A program made the translations under genes and the position numbers. A stretch of 39,685 nucleotides of DNA from assembly GCA_964618075.1 (NCBI GenBank), contig CAZTZO010000014.1, forward strand, positions 1 to 39,685. The letters are read 5' to 3'. The notes beneath the pieces were generated by a model. The model did not search any database. It was not told the DNA's origin and saw only the letters and a program-made list of their open reading frames with translations. The stretch is from CAYTMY01 sp964618075 (GTDB taxonomy: Bacteria > Bacillota > Clostridia > Eubacteriales > Anaerofustaceae). Each line of letters starts with the position of its first letter. Positions within the stretch are counted from its first letter, which is position 1. This document shows positions 25,575-32,910 of the stretch, in pieces.

Positions 25575-26207
25575 ATGAAGGAAAGAATAGCACAGCTGCT
25601 GCTCGAAATTAATGCGGTATTTTTACGTCCCGATGAGCCCTTCACATGGGCAAGCGGCATTAAAAGCCCGATCTACTGCGACAACCGACTTATACTGACC
25701 TCCCCCAAGGTGCGAAGCGAGGTGGAGGAATGCCTTTGTAAGGTAATAGAGGAAAATTACGGCGACTGCGAAGTGATTATGGGCACAAGCACGGCAGGCA
25801 TACCTCACGGTGCAATATGCGCACATATTTTGAATCTTCCAATGGGATATGTGAGAAGCTCATCTAAGGACCACGGCAGGAACAACCAGATTGAAGGCAG
25901 ACTTGAACCGGGACAAAAGGTCGTTGTTATAGAGGACTTGATATCTACAGCAGGCAGCGTTATAGAGGTCGTAAACGTTTTAAGAGAAGCTCAAGCCGAG
26001 GTATTGGGTATCGCAAGTATATTTACCTACGGTATGCAAAAGGGGCTTGACAGATTAAAGGAAGCGAACGTAAAAAATGTGAGCCTTTCTGATTTTGACG
26101 CCATAACAAAGGTTGCGGCAGAAAAGAAGCTTATAAAGCAGGAGGATATAATTCGCTTAAAGGCCTTCAGGGATAATCCGTCAGACGAAGGATGGATAAA
26201 AAAATGA
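25575..26207 (+). CDS. pyrE: Orotate phosphoribosyltransferase
   Basis: A 210-residue type I phosphoribosyltransferase that joins orotate and PRPP. It shows FTWASGIKSPIYCDNR near the N-terminus, VIMGTSTAGIPHGA, YVRSSSKDHGRNNQIEG and the PRPP loop VVVIEDLISTAGS. It begins 18 bp after pyrF; the AGAGAGG site is slightly far from the ATG. The final TGA overlaps the preferred pyrB start (ATGA). Confidence 0.96.
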   Translation: MKERIAQLLLEINAVFLRPDEPFTWASGIKSPIYCDNRLILTSPKVRSEVEECLCKVIEENYGDCEVIMGTSTAGIPHGAICAHILNLPMGYVRSSSKDHGRNNQIEGRLEPGQKVVVIEDLISTAGSVIEVVNVLREAQAEVLGIASIFTYGMQKGLDRLKEANVKNVSLSDFDAITKVAAEKKLIKQEDIIRLKAFRDNPSDEGWIKK

Positions 26208-27121
26208 GACATTTAATAGATATAACCGATTTGAGCGTAGAAGAGATAAACGAGCTTATTAATCGCGCGGAAGATATAATGAACGACAGAACCAAATACA
26301 GAGATGTGTTGAAGTACAAAAAGCTTGCCACGCTCTTTTATGAGCCTTCAACGAGAACCCGTCTTTCCTTCGAATCCGCAATGATAGAATTGGGCGGCAG
26401 CGTTATAGGCTTTTCCTCCGCCGACGCAAGCTCTGCAAGCAAGGGAGAGAGCGTGAACGACACCGTAAGAACAGTCGGCTGCTATGCGGACATAATCGCC
26501 ATGCGCCATCCCAAGGAGGGAGCGCCAAGAGCGGCTCTTGCAAGCACGACAGTGCCTATAATAAACGCGGGCGACGGCGGACACAATCACCCGACTCAGA
26601 CTTTAACAGACCTGCTTACGATACACTGCGAGGTGGGCAGACTTGACAATTTCACAATAGGCTTTTGCGGAGATTTGAAGTTCGGGCGAACGGTGCATTC
26701 TCTTATCAACGCGCTTTCCAGAAACAAGGGAATAAATTTTGTACTTATTTCTCCGAACGAGCTGAAGCTGCCCGACTATATGAAGGAGGGTGTACTCGAA
26801 AAGAACTCTCTGCCTTATGTAGAGTGCGAGCGAATGGAGGACGCTATGCCAAAGCTCGACATACTCTATATGACCAGAGTGCAAAGAGAGCGCTTCTTTA
26901 ACGAAGCTGACTATATAAGACTGAAGGATACTTATATACTCGATTTACCGAAGCTTGCCAATGCAAAAGAATCCCTTTGTATAATGCACCCACTGCCGAG
27001 AGTAAACGAGATATCTCATGAGGTAGACAGCGATAGCAGAGCCTGTTATTTCAGACAGGTCGAATACGGCAAATTCATCAGAATGGCTCTTATAATGAAG
27101 CTGTTGGAGGTGGAAGTATGA
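26204..27121 (+). CDS. pyrB: Aspartate carbamoyltransferase, catalytic chain
   Basis: A 305-residue enzyme for the committed step, joining carbamoyl phosphate and aspartate. It shows the carbamoyl-phosphate loop PSTRTRLSFESA, the HPTQTLTDLLT segment and HPLPRVNEI near the C-terminus. I prefer the ATG at 26204, which overlaps the pyrE stop as ATGA with GAAGGA upstream; an in-frame ATG at 26192 would add four residues but has no ribosome binding site. A pyrI gene directly follows, so this should be the class B dodecameric, allosterically regulated enzyme. Confidence 0.95.
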   Translation: MRHLIDITDLSVEEINELINRAEDIMNDRTKYRDVLKYKKLATLFYEPSTRTRLSFESAMIELGGSVIGFSSADASSASKGESVNDTVRTVGCYADIIAMRHPKEGAPRAALASTTVPIINAGDGGHNHPTQTLTDLLTIHCEVGRLDNFTIGFCGDLKFGRTVHSLINALSRNKGINFVLISPNELKLPDYMKEGVLEKNSLPYVECERMEDAMPKLDILYMTRVQRERFFNEADYIRLKDTYILDLPKLANAKESLCIMHPLPRVNEISHEVDSDSRACYFRQVEYGKFIRMALIMKLLEVEV

Positions 27122-27546
27122 ATATAGACAGCATAAAGGACGGATATGTGCTTGACCATATCAAGGCCGGAAAAGCTATGGACATATACGAATACCTTGA
27201 GCTTGACAAGCTGGAATGCTCCGTGGCAATAATAAAAAACGTCAAAAGCGAAAAAATGGGCAAAAAGGATATCATAAAGATTGATTCGCTTATTGATTTA
27301 AATTTGGACGTACTCGGCTATGTGGATCCGAATATTACAGTAAATATTATTAAGGACGGCAAGCGCGTCGAAAAGCGACAGCTTGAGCTGCCCGAAAGAT
27401 TATCAAACGTTTTAAAGTGTGAAAATCCGAGATGTATAACAACGACGGAGCAGGAGCTTGAGCAGATATTTTTCCTTTCCGACAGAGAAAACCGAGTATA
27501 CCGATGTCTTTACTGCGAAGCTAAAAGCAAAAGCGAAAACAGATAA
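27118..27546 (+). CDS. pyrI: Aspartate carbamoyltransferase, regulatory chain
   Basis: A 142-residue regulatory chain. The N-terminal allosteric nucleotide domain begins INIDSIKDGYVLDHIKAG-like (NIDSIKDGYVLDHIKAGKAM). The C-terminal zinc domain has four cysteines in C-x4-C (CENPRC) and C-x2-C (CLYC), the arrangement that binds zinc and contacts PyrB in E. coli. The ATG overlaps the pyrB stop by 4 bp. It gives feedback control by CTP/ATP at the protein level, which matters here because the operon lacks a visible transcriptional attenuator. Confidence 0.96.
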   Translation: MNIDSIKDGYVLDHIKAGKAMDIYEYLELDKLECSVAIIKNVKSEKMGKKDIIKIDSLIDLNLDVLGYVDPNITVNIIKDGKRVEKRQLELPERLSNVLKCENPRCITTTEQELEQIFFLSDRENRVYRCLYCEAKSKSENR

Positions 27547-27556
27547 CAATATAAAA

Positions 27557-27596
27557 AAGAGCGATTGTATGGTTGAATACAGCGCTCTTGATTTTT
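27557..27596. terminator. Bidirectional terminator after the pyr operon
   Basis: AAGAGCG (27557-27563) pairs with CGCTCTT (27583-27589), extended inward by TGTAT/ATACA with a one-base bulge, and followed by ATTTTTTATTT on the plus strand. It lies between convergent pyrI and tetR. Confidence 0.85.
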
Positions 27597-27599
27597 TAT

Positions 27600-28178
27600 T
27601 TAAGTCAATATGGTCATGGTATTTCTGTAAAGGTACGCAAGCTCCCTCGTTAAGTCGATATCCCCGTTAAACAGCGTCCAGTCGTAAACGAGAGAAAACA
27701 TAAAGCGCGTTATCATTTCGGTATAAAAAGGTACGTTGATATTTTTCCTGAAAACACCCGTCATCATGCCCGTCGATAAAATTTCCGAGACTACTCTGGA
27801 TTCCATTTCTATTTTTCTGAGCATTCTGCTCTTTGAGGAGTTTGATATTGCCTTATAATAGTTTTTAAAAACATTGAGCTTGTCGTGAGTGCAATATTCA
27901 GAATACCACATAATCACCCTGTAAAGTCTTTCGTTTAAGGGCAGATCCGCGCTTTTTTCGTAATCGTTGTAAAAAAGATTTTGTATTTGTCTGAACTGCT
28001 GTATCGGTATGTCGTATTTCGAGTCGAAGTGATGATAAAACGAACCCTTCGTTACGCCCGCTCTTTCGCATATTTCGTTGACGCTTATCGTATCAAAGCT
28101 TTTTTCGTTGAACAGCTCCGTGGAAATATCTATCAAGAGCTGTTTGGTATCTTGATTATTGTTATTTGTGTTATGCAT
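27600..28178 (-). CDS. TetR-family transcriptional regulator
   Basis: A 192-residue protein with an N-terminal TetR DNA-binding domain, residues about 12-58: LLIDISTELFNEKSFDTISV, then GVTKGSFYHHFDSKYDI. The C-terminal domain is variable. It is divergent from the corrinoid-protein gene, whose promoter contains two copies of a CATACCGCGGTATG palindrome, the probable binding sites. Its own promoter (28206-28234) is about 45 bp away from them, so there is no obvious autoregulation, unlike the TetR gene at 77-739. The inducer is unknown; a corrinoid-pathway substrate is an attractive guess. Confidence 0.94.
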   Translation of the reverse strand: MHNTNNNNQDTKQLLIDISTELFNEKSFDTISVNEICERAGVTKGSFYHHFDSKYDIPIQQFRQIQNLFYNDYEKSADLPLNERLYRVIMWYSEYCTHDKLNVFKNYYKAISNSSKSRMLRKIEMESRVVSEILSTGMMTGVFRKNINVPFYTEMITRFMFSLVYDWTLFNGDIDLTRELAYLYRNTMTILT

Positions 28179-28205
28179 ACAATATTACCGCCTGTTGTTC
28201 AAGTA

Positions 28206-28234
28206 AGTATAGCATAAACGACTGAATTTGTAAA
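28206..28234 (-). promoter_or_regulatory. Promoter of the second TetR gene
   Basis: Minus strand TTTACA (28234-28229), a 17-bp spacer, then TATACT (28211-28206). No operator copy overlaps it. Confidence 0.78.
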
Positions 28235-28271
28235 AATAAATATTAAAAACGAGTTTAAAGCGATGATACTC

Positions 28272-28300
28272 TTGACAGGCATACCGCGGTATGCTATCAT
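28272..28300 (+). promoter_or_regulatory. Promoter of the corrinoid-protein gene
   Basis: TTGACA (28272-28277), a 17-bp spacer, then TATCAT (28295-28300). The spacer is filled by a 16-bp palindrome, so promoter and operator are fully superimposed. Confidence 0.88.
28279..28294. promoter_or_regulatory. TetR operator in the promoter spacer
   Basis: GCATACCGCGGTATGC, a perfect 16-bp palindrome lying exactly between -35 and -10. Confidence 0.87.
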
Positions 28301-28304
28301 ATAA

Positions 28305-28320
28305 ACATACCGCGGTATGC
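28305..28320. promoter_or_regulatory. TetR operator near the start site
   Basis: ACATACCGCGGTATGC contains a 14-bp perfect palindrome identical to the core of the first site. The centre is 26 bp downstream, at the predicted transcription start. Confidence 0.87.
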
Positions 28321-28344
28321 GGAAAAATTGGAGGTATTGTTAAA

Positions 28345-28983
28345 ATGGCAGACTACAAAAAATTAGCTGATTTACTCGGCGAACTCGACGAAGAAGGCGT
28401 ACTCGGATTCCTTGATGACATGGTCACAAGCGGTGCTTCTTCAGAAGATGCAATGAAAGCTGTTGCAGCATGCCAGGACGGCATGAAGAAAGTCGGCGAC
28501 TTATTCGAAAAGGGCGAATATTTCGTAGGAGATCTTATCTTTGCAGGCGAAATCCTTACAGGAGCAATCGGCAAATTAAAGCCGCTTCTTAAGGGCGAAA
28601 GCGGAGAGAAGCTCGGCAATCTCGTACTCGGAACCGTACATGGCGATCTTCACGACATAGGCAAGAACATCTTCAAGAACATGGTAGAAATAGCCGGTTT
28701 CGAAGTATATGATATCGGTATCGACCAAGCACCTGAGACATTCGTAGCGAAGATAAAGGAAGTAAATCCTGTTATCGTCGGTATGTCAGGCGTTTTGACA
28801 CTTGCTCTTGACAGCATGAAGGATACAGTTGACGCTATAAAGGCAGCCGGACTCAGAGACAAGGTTAAGATCATCATCGGCGGCAACCCCGTAACCAAAG
28901 AAGCTTGCGAACAGATCGGTGCAGACGCATTCACAACGAATGCAGCTGAAGGCGTAAGAATCTGCGAAAATTGGGTAAAATAG
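28345..28983 (+). CDS. Corrinoid protein (MtaC/MtbC/MttC-like)
   Basis: A 212-residue cobalamin-binding methyl carrier. Residues about 1-85 are the helical cap domain. Residues about 90-212 are the Rossmann-like B12 domain with GTVHGDLHDIGKN, whose D-x-H-x-x-G (His at about 103) supplies the lower axial cobalt ligand, followed by SGVLTLALDSM and IIIGGNPVT. Such proteins carry methyl groups between a substrate-specific methyltransferase and an acceptor enzyme. No such methyltransferase is adjacent; the UROD-like proteins at 2.4 and 12.5 kb are distant candidates. I chose the ATG at 28345, with GGAGG upstream, because an in-frame ATG at 28291 lies inside the promoter. Confidence 0.95.
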   Translation: MADYKKLADLLGELDEEGVLGFLDDMVTSGASSEDAMKAVAACQDGMKKVGDLFEKGEYFVGDLIFAGEILTGAIGKLKPLLKGESGEKLGNLVLGTVHGDLHDIGKNIFKNMVEIAGFEVYDIGIDQAPETFVAKIKEVNPVIVGMSGVLTLALDSMKDTVDAIKAAGLRDKVKIIIGGNPVTKEACEQIGADAFTTNAAEGVRICENWVK

Positions 28984-29018
28984 TTTAATAAGACCTTAGA
29001 TGTGCTTTAGCACATGAA

Positions 29019-29050
29019 AAGAAAGCTCCAAGCATGGGGCTTTCTTTTTT
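29019..29050 (+). terminator. Terminator of the corrinoid-protein gene
   Basis: AAGAAAGCTCC (29019-29029) pairs with GGGGCTTTCTT (29036-29046, one G-U), followed by TTTT. A smaller stem, TGTGC-TTTA-GCACA, lies just before it at 29001-29014. Confidence 0.88.
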
Positions 29051-29055
29051 GGTAG

Positions 29056-29288
29056 GTTTTTTTGCAAGGTGACCGGGTCAGACTGAAAAAGGGTGCTTTG
29101 CCGTGTTTGTCAGTTTGTGTTTTTTTGCAATGTGACCGGGTCAGGCTGTAAATACTGTAAATACTTACAAATGCTCTGTCCATAAGTCTGTACTTTTGCA
29201 ATGTGACCGGGTCAGAATGTAAAAGACTGCAAAGGCGCTATCCATACGCTTGAACTTTTGCAAAGTGACCGGGTCAGACTGCAAAAAA
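29056..29288. repeat. Dyad repeat array R5, four copies
   Basis: Cores at 29070-29080, 29133-29143, 29203-29213 and 29266-29276 (spacing 63, 70 and 63 bp), all in the TGACCGGGTCA orientation. Segments 2 and 3 carry the TCTGTCCATAAGTCTGTAC / CTATCCATACGCTTGAAC type seen at 3.8 and 12.1 kb; segment 1 begins GAAAAAGGGT like array R7. Confidence 0.92.
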
Positions 29289-29342
29289 ACACATTATGTT
29301 ATATAATAATAAGCAACAACACTTTTTAAAGGAAAAGAATTT

Positions 29343-29843
29343 ATGAAAAATACAGACAATCAAACGATAGACTTCAGAAGCGCCGAAAGAAAAGATGTCG
29401 GCTTGATACTTGACTTTATTAAAAAGCTTGCGACTTATGAACATTTGCTTAGCGAGGTCGTAGCAACGGAAGAATTATTAGAGCATTGGCTGTTTGACAA
29501 AGAAAAGGCGGAAGTGATCTTTGCTCTTATTGACGGCAAAGAGGTCGGATTTGCTTTATTTTTTCACAACTTTTCTACATTTTTAGGACGTGGCGGAATT
29601 TATTTGGAGGATTTATTTGTATTAGAAGAATACAGAGCTCGCGGCTATGGAAAAGCTCTTATGGAAAAGCTTGCGCAAATAGCACTCGAACGAGGCTGCG
29701 GCAGGCTTGAGTGGTGGTGTCTTGATGATAACAAACCAAGTATAGATTTTTACAAATCATTGGGCGCGCAAGCCATGGATGACTGGACGGTATATCGATT
29801 ATCAGGCGAAACCTTGCATGAGCTTGCTCTTTTTGCAATGTGA
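29343..29843 (+). CDS. GNAT-family N-acetyltransferase
   Basis: A 166-residue protein of the GNAT fold with the acetyl-CoA segment LEDLFVLEEYRARGYGKALM (V-x-x-x-x-R-x-x-G-x-[GA]) at about residues 91-110 and a late DNKPSIDFYKSLGAQAMDDW typical of the diamine/spermidine acetyltransferase-like (SSAT) group. A polyamine or small-amine substrate is therefore likely but unproven. It is monocistronic. Its 3' end is odd: the last codons (GCA ATG) and the TGA stop lie in a copy of the dyad repeat, so the C-terminus LFAM was apparently set by insertion of the element. It starts 67 bp after array R5. Confidence 0.93.
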   Translation: MKNTDNQTIDFRSAERKDVGLILDFIKKLATYEHLLSEVVATEELLEHWLFDKEKAEVIFALIDGKEVGFALFFHNFSTFLGRGGIYLEDLFVLEEYRARGYGKALMEKLAQIALERGCGRLEWWCLDDNKPSIDFYKSLGAQAMDDWTVYRLSGETLHELALFAM

Positions 29844-29861
29844 CCGGGTCAGGCTGCAAAA
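29830..29861. repeat. Dyad repeat, single copy overlapping a stop codon (R6)
   Basis: Core TGACCGGGTCA at 29841-29851 with TTTTGCA on the left and TGCAAAA on the right. The first three bases of the core are the stop codon of the GNAT gene. Confidence 0.92.
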
Positions 29862-29875
29862 AATCTAAAAAACAA

Positions 29876-29903
29876 AAAAGCACCCTTGTTTTGGAGTGCT
29901 TTT
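29876..29903. terminator. Bidirectional terminator
   Basis: AAAAGCAC (29876-29883) pairs with GTGCTTTT (29896-29903). It sits between the convergent GNAT and YbbR-like genes. Confidence 0.82.
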
Positions 29904-29924
29904 AGTTTGTTTAATTTAGTTTTG

Positions 29925-32187
29925 TTAATTTGCTTTATACAGCTTGACGGGCACGGTTTCCGCATTTGTGTTTATAACATATATCGGATCCGGTATGTTG
30001 TAGAGCACAGGCATTCTGTAAGAGCCTTCCTCGCGTCCCTCCATGTTGATAAACAAGCGTACGTCGTCCTTTGAAAAATTTTGTATATCGCTTGGTCTTG
30101 CGCCGAAGGTCACCATTATAACTGAAGGAATATTTGAGGTATCTATTTCAAGTCCGTCGGGAACCGACACAACCTCAACTTCGTTGATCTCGTACTTAAC
30201 GATAGCCATGGCAGTCACGTTGATCGTGGCCTGAATGCTCGTGTTGTCCTCGTATGGATATACCCCGTCAGGGAATTCGATATTTGCCGTCACATCTGTC
30301 GTTTGAGTATAACCGCTCAGATTTACGGGCACGGTATTTACATAATCAAGCTTTCGTAGAATATTCTTTTCCCCAGCTATTGTTATAGTCTGCGCCTCGC
30401 TAGTCATGCCTTCAAATATATATCTTTTGGGTACGTCTCCGGTCGTTAAAATATTTACGTTAACTTCCTTTTTTATCCCCACGAACACGTCGCTTGTTAC
30501 CACGGAAGGCGACATATGCACGTCTTTGAGTATGTTACCGTTTTCGTCATAGGCATGCAAAACAACCTGAGTTGTGAAATCCTTTCTCTTTTTCGAGGTA
30601 TCTATTTCGCCTTTGACACTTATAATTTTGGCTATATCCTCGTCGCTCCCGTAAACCGCAGCCTTGTCAGCGCTCATTCTGTTTTCAAGCACAAGATATC
30701 CGTCCGGTAAAGAGTGCGAATACTCTATATCTATTTTATATTGTGAATCCTGCGCCTCGATTACCTTTGCCGAATAAGCCGCATAGGTTTGAGTCACAAT
30801 ATCGACTTTTTCGGGAATTCCGCTGATATTTACAACTGCGGGGAAAAAGCCGTAAGCATTTACATCTTTCATATCAACAACGGCGTATAATTCGTTTTTG
30901 TCAAGAAAGAACAGCTTCAATCTGGGCCCTTTGAGCGTAATGTCTATGGCTTTTATTTCGCCCTCAATGTCCTTTCCCACCTCTGAGTTTTTATAATACA
31001 CGGGTACGTCGGAGAACTGCTTTTCAGAGTTGGGAGCAAAAACAAACAAATACAATATAATAAGCACTATGACAGCTGTAAAAGCAACTATTCTTCTTTT
31101 CTTTTTTATCCGATTATGGTCAATACCCTCTCTTGTTTCTCTTTCTGCCTCGAGCTTTTTTGCCAAAGCAAGCTCTTTTTGCTTTAAGGTCTGCACATTT
31201 TTATGCATTTCCCAACGCATTTGGAATTCCTGCGTTATATCCTGTTTATATGCTTCAATCTTTCCCTTTATCTGTGAATTGCTTGGACTATCGGGCGAAA
31301 TTTTCTTGATTTTTTCAATTATACTGCCCTTATTCTTCTTTGCGTCTTCTATGTTTTCGGCTTTGGGTGAAGCTTCGGTATGGTCGTTTATTTCTTTTTT
31401 ATAAACTGATATCTTTGAGACCGGAGCCTGCGTTTCCTTAGTTATTTTACTTTCGATAGGTTGTTTGGCTGCCTGCGTCTGTGTGGTTGACGTCGATTTT
31501 TCTATATCCTTTATTTCGCTTTTGTTTTCACTCTTGGCAGCTTCTTTCTCTTTTTGAGCTTTAGCCTTCGCCTTGGCAGCTTCCTTCTCTTTTTGAGCTT
31601 TAGCCTTTGCCTTGGCGGCTTCTTTCTCTTTTTGAGCTTTAGCTTTTGCCTTGGCAGCTTCCTTTTCCTTTTGAGCCTTGGCTTTCGCCTTGGCAGCTTC
31701 CTTTTCCTTTTGAGCTTTAGCCTTTGCCTTGGCGGCTTCTTTCTCTTTTTGAGCTTTAGCTTTTGCCTTGGCGGCTTCTTTCTCTTTTTGAGCTTTAGCC
31801 TTCGCCTTAGCGGCTTCTTTTTCCTTTTGAGCTTTAGCCTTTGCCTTAGCGGCTTCTTTTTCCTTTTGAGCTTTAGCTTTTGCCTTGGCGGCTTCTTTCT
31901 CTTTTTGAGCTTTAGCCTNNNNNNNNNNNNNNNNNNNNNNNNNNNNNNNNNNNNNNNNNNNNNNNNNNNNNNNNNNNNNNNNNNNNNNNNNNNNNNNNNN
32001 NNNNNNNNNNNNNNNNNNTCGCCTTAGCGGCTTCTTTTTCCTTTTGAGCTTTAGCCTTCGCCTTGGCAGCTTCCTTTTCTTTTTGCGAAGCCGTTTGAGC
32101 TTTTAACTTAGGAGAAGCTGATGTATCAAGCTCTTTTTCTGTCTTTGGCATCGGCTTATTCTCAACAATTCTTTTTTTGTCTGCCAT
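29925..32187 (-). CDS. YbbR/CdaR-like membrane protein with a long Lys/Ala/Glu repeat region (split by assembly gap)
   Basis: One gene read across a 100-N gap at 31919-32018. The N-terminus is MADKKRIVENKPMPKTEKEL at 32187. It continues into a 13-residue repeat, AQKEKEAAKAKAK, with ten exact-period copies left of the gap and at least one right of it. A Ser/Thr/Gln-rich linker, a coiled coil (MRWEMHKNVQTLKQKELALA), one transmembrane helix (RIVAFTAVIVLIILYLFVFA) and about four extracytoplasmic YbbR-type domains (for example AVYGSDEDIAKIISVKGEID) follow. CdaR/YbbR proteins modulate the CdaA diadenylate cyclase, normally encoded next door; no cdaA is seen here. The huge cytoplasmic repeat arm is not part of usual CdaR. 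The frame differs across the gap because its length is arbitrary. No repeat-free start inside is preferred. Confidence 0.82.
31540..32090 (-). repeat. 39-bp coding tandem repeat interrupted by a gap
   Basis: The landmark TTTTGAGC recurs with an exact 39-bp step, ten times between 31552 and 31903, and once more after the gap at about 32042. Each unit encodes 13 residues (A-Q-K-E-K-E-A-A-K-A-K-A-K). Units differ mostly at synonymous third positions, so the array is not freshly expanded throughout. Confidence 0.95.
31919..32018. other. Assembly gap of 100 N
   Basis: Exactly 100 unresolved bases inside the tandem repeat. The distance between flanking repeat landmarks (139 bp) is not a multiple of 39, which fits a gap of arbitrary size where the assembler could not resolve the repeat number. 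Confidence 0.98.
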
Positions 32188-32249
32188 TTTTAATACCTAT
32201 AGGACAATAAATCCCTTAAATTTACTAATCATAAAAATTCGATATTTTT

Positions 32250-32278
32250 ATATTATCATATACAATATTCGTTTGCAA
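32250..32278 (-). promoter_or_regulatory. Promoter of the YbbR-like gene
   Basis: Minus strand TTGCAA (32278-32273), a 17-bp spacer, then TAATAT (32255-32250). The leader is about 55 nt; the ribosome binding site (TAGG) is weak. Confidence 0.6.
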
Positions 32279-32377
32279 CTGCGCTTACATACAAAAAACG
32301 CCTGTTTATACGAAAAAGTGGATACTGGTTTCCTTTATAAGAGTATATTCCTGTTATGACTGTCTTATTACAGCATG

Positions 32378-32535
32378 ATTTGCAGCCTGACCCGGTCACT
32401 TTGCAAAAACTCAAACCCATAAGTACGCCACTAGTACCCTTTTGCAGTCTGACCCGATCACATTGTAAAAAACACAAGCCCATAAGTACGCCACTAGTAC
32501 CCTTTTTCAGCCTGACCCGGTCACCTTGCAAAAAA
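32378..32535. repeat. Dyad repeat array R7, three copies
   Basis: Cores at 32388-32398, 32450-32460 (variant TGACCCGATCA) and 32513-32523, spaced 62 and 63 bp. The two interspersed segments are nearly identical to each other, sharing CCCATAAGTACGCCACTAGT, a different type from arrays R2, R3 and R5. This array is upstream of both flanking genes, the exception to the 3' bias. Confidence 0.92.
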
Positions 32536-32557
32536 TTCTTTATTTTAAGCAAAGATA

Positions 32558-32586
32558 TTGTATAACATGCCAAATTATCCTATAAT
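32558..32586 (+). promoter_or_regulatory. Promoter of the 74-aa gene
   Basis: TTGTAT (32558-32563), a 17-bp spacer, then TATAAT (32581-32586). AGAGAAG precedes the ATG at 32617. Confidence 0.72.
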
Positions 32587-32616
32587 CGTTATAAATTATA
32601 CTAAAAGAGAAGAATT

Positions 32617-32841
32617 ATGGTAGAACTACTGGAAGCATTGGCTTTACGGGCTCGCTGTGAGTATATTTCGGACTTGAAAAGCAACTATAAAACCTCGCTT
32701 AATAAAAGCGATTTATATGCGCTTAAGGATTCGTTTAGCCAAAAGCAGTGGGGAGATGTTGTTCGTTACCTCAACGACGGTGAATTCCGTTGCGACAAAG
32801 AAGCCTTTGAACGTCTTTTAGAGCTTATAGAAGAAAAATAA
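32617..32841 (+). CDS. Small protein of unknown function, 74 aa
   Basis: A 74-residue acidic, helical, soluble protein beginning MVELLEALALRARCEYISDL and ending ERLLELIEEK. It has its own promoter, ribosome binding site (AGAGAAG) and a following terminator, which together support a real gene. It contains two cysteines that are not in a recognisable metal motif. I know no family for it and see no functional link to the neighbouring ATPase, which is convergent. Confidence 0.8.
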   Translation: MVELLEALALRARCEYISDLKSNYKTSLNKSDLYALKDSFSQKQWGDVVRYLNDGEFRCDKEAFERLLELIEEK

Positions 32842-32886
32842 AGCGCGCTGAATTGGTTTTATTAACCTTTTTAAGCACGCTTTTTT
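32840..32886. terminator. Terminator between the 74-aa gene and the P-type ATPase
   Basis: AAAGCGCGCT (32840-32849) pairs with AGCACGCTTT (32874-32883, one mismatch), with an inner GGTT/AACC pair, and is followed by TTTT on the plus strand. It lies between convergent genes. Confidence 0.78.
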
Positions 32887-32910
32887 ATAACCTAGGTTAT
32901 TATTAACTTC

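Noticed and set aside
29007..29201. 64-codon open frame on the minus strand
   Set aside because: Covers the corrinoid gene terminator and array R5; an artefact of the repeat.
29056..29288. CRISPR-like array (about 30-bp repeat, about 33-bp spacer)
   Set aside because: Spacing resembles CRISPR, but the spacers are related to each other and to those of other arrays, the repeats vary in their arms, copies per array are only 1-4, and no cas genes are visible.
31220..32187. Frameshift or two separate genes in the YbbR-like locus
   Set aside because: The frame is open from both sides up to the 100-N gap; the apparent shift comes from the arbitrary gap length.
32256..32573. Open frames on both strands with repeated GDRVRLKKGTSGVLMGL-like or PISTPLVPF segments
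   Set aside because: Translations of repeat array R7; no start signals and no conserved frame.
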